DNA of 44,727 bases from an uncultured Acidobacteriia bacterium (GTDB lineage Bacteria > Acidobacteriota > Terriglobia > Bryobacterales > Bryobacteraceae). Where the stretch lies: positions 1-44,727 of the forward strand of contig CAIXXM010000019.1 of assembly GCA_903923395.1 (NCBI GenBank), in the 5' to 3' direction. A model generated the notes under the pieces. The model saw only the letters and a list, made by a program, of their open reading frames with translations, did not search any database and was not told where the DNA came from. Of this stretch, positions 43,937 to 44,727 are shown in pieces. Position 1 is the first letter of the stretch; each line of letters starts with the position of its first letter. A program made the translations under genes and the position numbers.

Positions 43937-44727
43937 TTAATCCTTCCACTCCGCTCCTACCCACCGGCGCGCCTCTTCCACCGCAGGACTCATCCGGTTC
44001 CCATCCCCAGCGAGCGCCGCCAGCATTTTCCGTATCGTTTCCGCATAACGTGACTTCGGGTGCGCGCCACAAAACCTCTGCCATGCCGCAAGTACCTTCC
44101 GATCCACCCGCCCCGAGGCGTACTCCTTCAACGGACTGTTATCCAACCCAAAGAGGAAGAAATAGGCCAGTCGCTGTACTTCGGGCCGCGTGTAGTCCGC
44201 CACCGAAGGATAGGCCGCCAGGAAGCTCTCCCACCGATAGAGCCTCGCGCCCAGTTCCATCCAGGTCAAAGTGAGTGCGGCATCTTCCTGTACGCGGTAT
44301 TCGAAGCCGCCTTCCTTGTGGAGGAATTTCAACCAGGCCCGCAAGTCGGGTGGTAATTGCGACGCGAATTGTTCCACGGCCTCAATATCCGGCCCCAAAT
44401 AGAACCCTCCCTCGGACGCATAGACGCCGAAGCCACAATCCAGCCACGGACCGATGGCCTTTCGTACCACCGGATCATTCCGCAGAACCGTCGAGGCACT
44501 GCCGGATTTCCAGTGCGCCTTCACCAGAATTTCGTCTGCGCGCTCATGAACCGGATTCATCACTACTCCGAATGCCTCACCGCTCTTGGCCGCGTTCAGG
44601 GTATGAAAGGCGAGGAACCTTCGAAACATTTGAGCCCGTGCCGTCGCGGACGCCCCACGCACCGCATCCCGCAATCCATCGCGCGCCGAGCATGACGATT
44701 CCGGACGCTGCGGGTCCAGTCCGCTAA
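43937..44727 (-). CDS. Unknown protein, N-terminus outside window
   Basis: The frame is open to the window edge, so at least 263 residues are coded and the true start is not seen; a TTG at 44674 is probably internal. The visible part is helical and rich in aromatic residues: MFRRFLAFHTLNAAKSGEAFG, then EILVKAHWKSGSAST, WLDCGFGVYASEGGFYLGPD, and ELGARLYRWESFLAAYPSVA. No catalytic motif, signal peptide or membrane helix can be seen in this part. The spacing of helices in the second half (YASGRVDRKVLAAWQRFCG) is not a clear repeat. I do not recognise the family. It is convergent with vapC. Confidence 0.7.
   Translation of the reverse strand, partial: SGLDPQRPESSCSARDGLRDAVRGASATARAQMFRRFLAFHTLNAAKSGEAFGVVMNPVHERADEILVKAHWKSGSASTVLRNDPVVRKAIGPWLDCGFGVYASEGGFYLGPDIEAVEQFASQLPPDLRAWLKFLHKEGGFEYRVQEDAALTLTWMELGARLYRWESFLAAYPSVADYTRPEVQRLAYFFLFGLDNSPLKEYASGRVDRKVLAAWQRFCGAHPKSRYAETIRKMLAALAGDGNRMSPAVEEARRWVGAEWKD

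Overview
The window reads as a high-GC chromosomal segment of an acidobacterium, most likely of the Solibacter/Bryobacter type. This is inferred from gene content, not from a marker gene. The pointers are a very large Oar-like TonB receptor with an N-terminal carboxypeptidase-regulatory domain, an ECF sigma factor next to a Ser/Thr kinase with a TPR-like sensor region, a PQQ protein with cytochrome c domains, PadR-controlled membrane proteins, a PEP-CTERM protein and many Sec/Tat-exported hydrolases. Coding density is high and start/stop overlaps of the ATGA or GTGA type are frequent. I found no rRNA, tRNA, CRISPR array, prophage or complete insertion sequence.

Layout. 0-1.3 kb: tail of an amidohydrolase gene with its terminator, the D-aminoacyl-tRNA deacylase Dtd, and a small Lys/Ala/Pro-repeat basic protein. 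1.3-4.1 kb: an ECF-type metal uptake operon (CbiM/NikM, CbiQ, CbiO) divergent from nikR, so nickel is the likelier substrate. 4.1-7.9 kb: a translationally coupled trio (TIM-barrel sugar isomerase-like protein, U32 family protein, Nudix hydrolase). 7.9-11.2 kb: ECF sigma factor and Ser/Thr kinase. 11.2-11.7 kb: an intergenic region with a plus-strand terminator that serves no obvious gene. 11.7-13.6 kb: DUF485 protein and ActP-type acetate symporter. 13.7-18.2 kb: oxidative pentose phosphate operon zwf-opcA-pgl, followed by an amino acid permease. 18.1-20.4 kb: dihaem cytochrome c-PQQ dehydrogenase.

20.4-25.5 kb is the most unusual part. A PadR regulator with a palindromic operator heads three tandem, ATGA-coupled paralogues that combine a short N-terminal 'LYP..WR.RYG.E' module with a Wzz-like (polysaccharide co-polymerase) body. 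They are followed on the same strand by an M20 amidohydrolase and a PEP-CTERM protein. I propose this as a candidate new envelope or exopolysaccharide-related system.

25.5-31.3 kb: M48 metalloprotease, gyrA with its terminator, a frameshifted small secreted-protein gene and an M28 peptidase. 31.3-34.9 kb: Oar-like TonB receptor. 34.9-38.9 kb: minus-strand operon of a MetE C-terminal-like methyltransferase, HemW, threonine aldolase and a Tat-exported metallophosphoesterase. 38.9-41.6 kb: plus-strand set of a 2OG-Fe(II) oxygenase, a GNAT acetyltransferase and an atypical zinc-ribbon SDR. 41.6-44.7 kb: two REP-like palindromes, a Tat-exported enolase-superfamily dehydratase, a Phd/VapC-type toxin-antitoxin pair and a partial unknown gene. 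A third, near-perfect copy of the palindrome lies between the M48 gene and gyrA.
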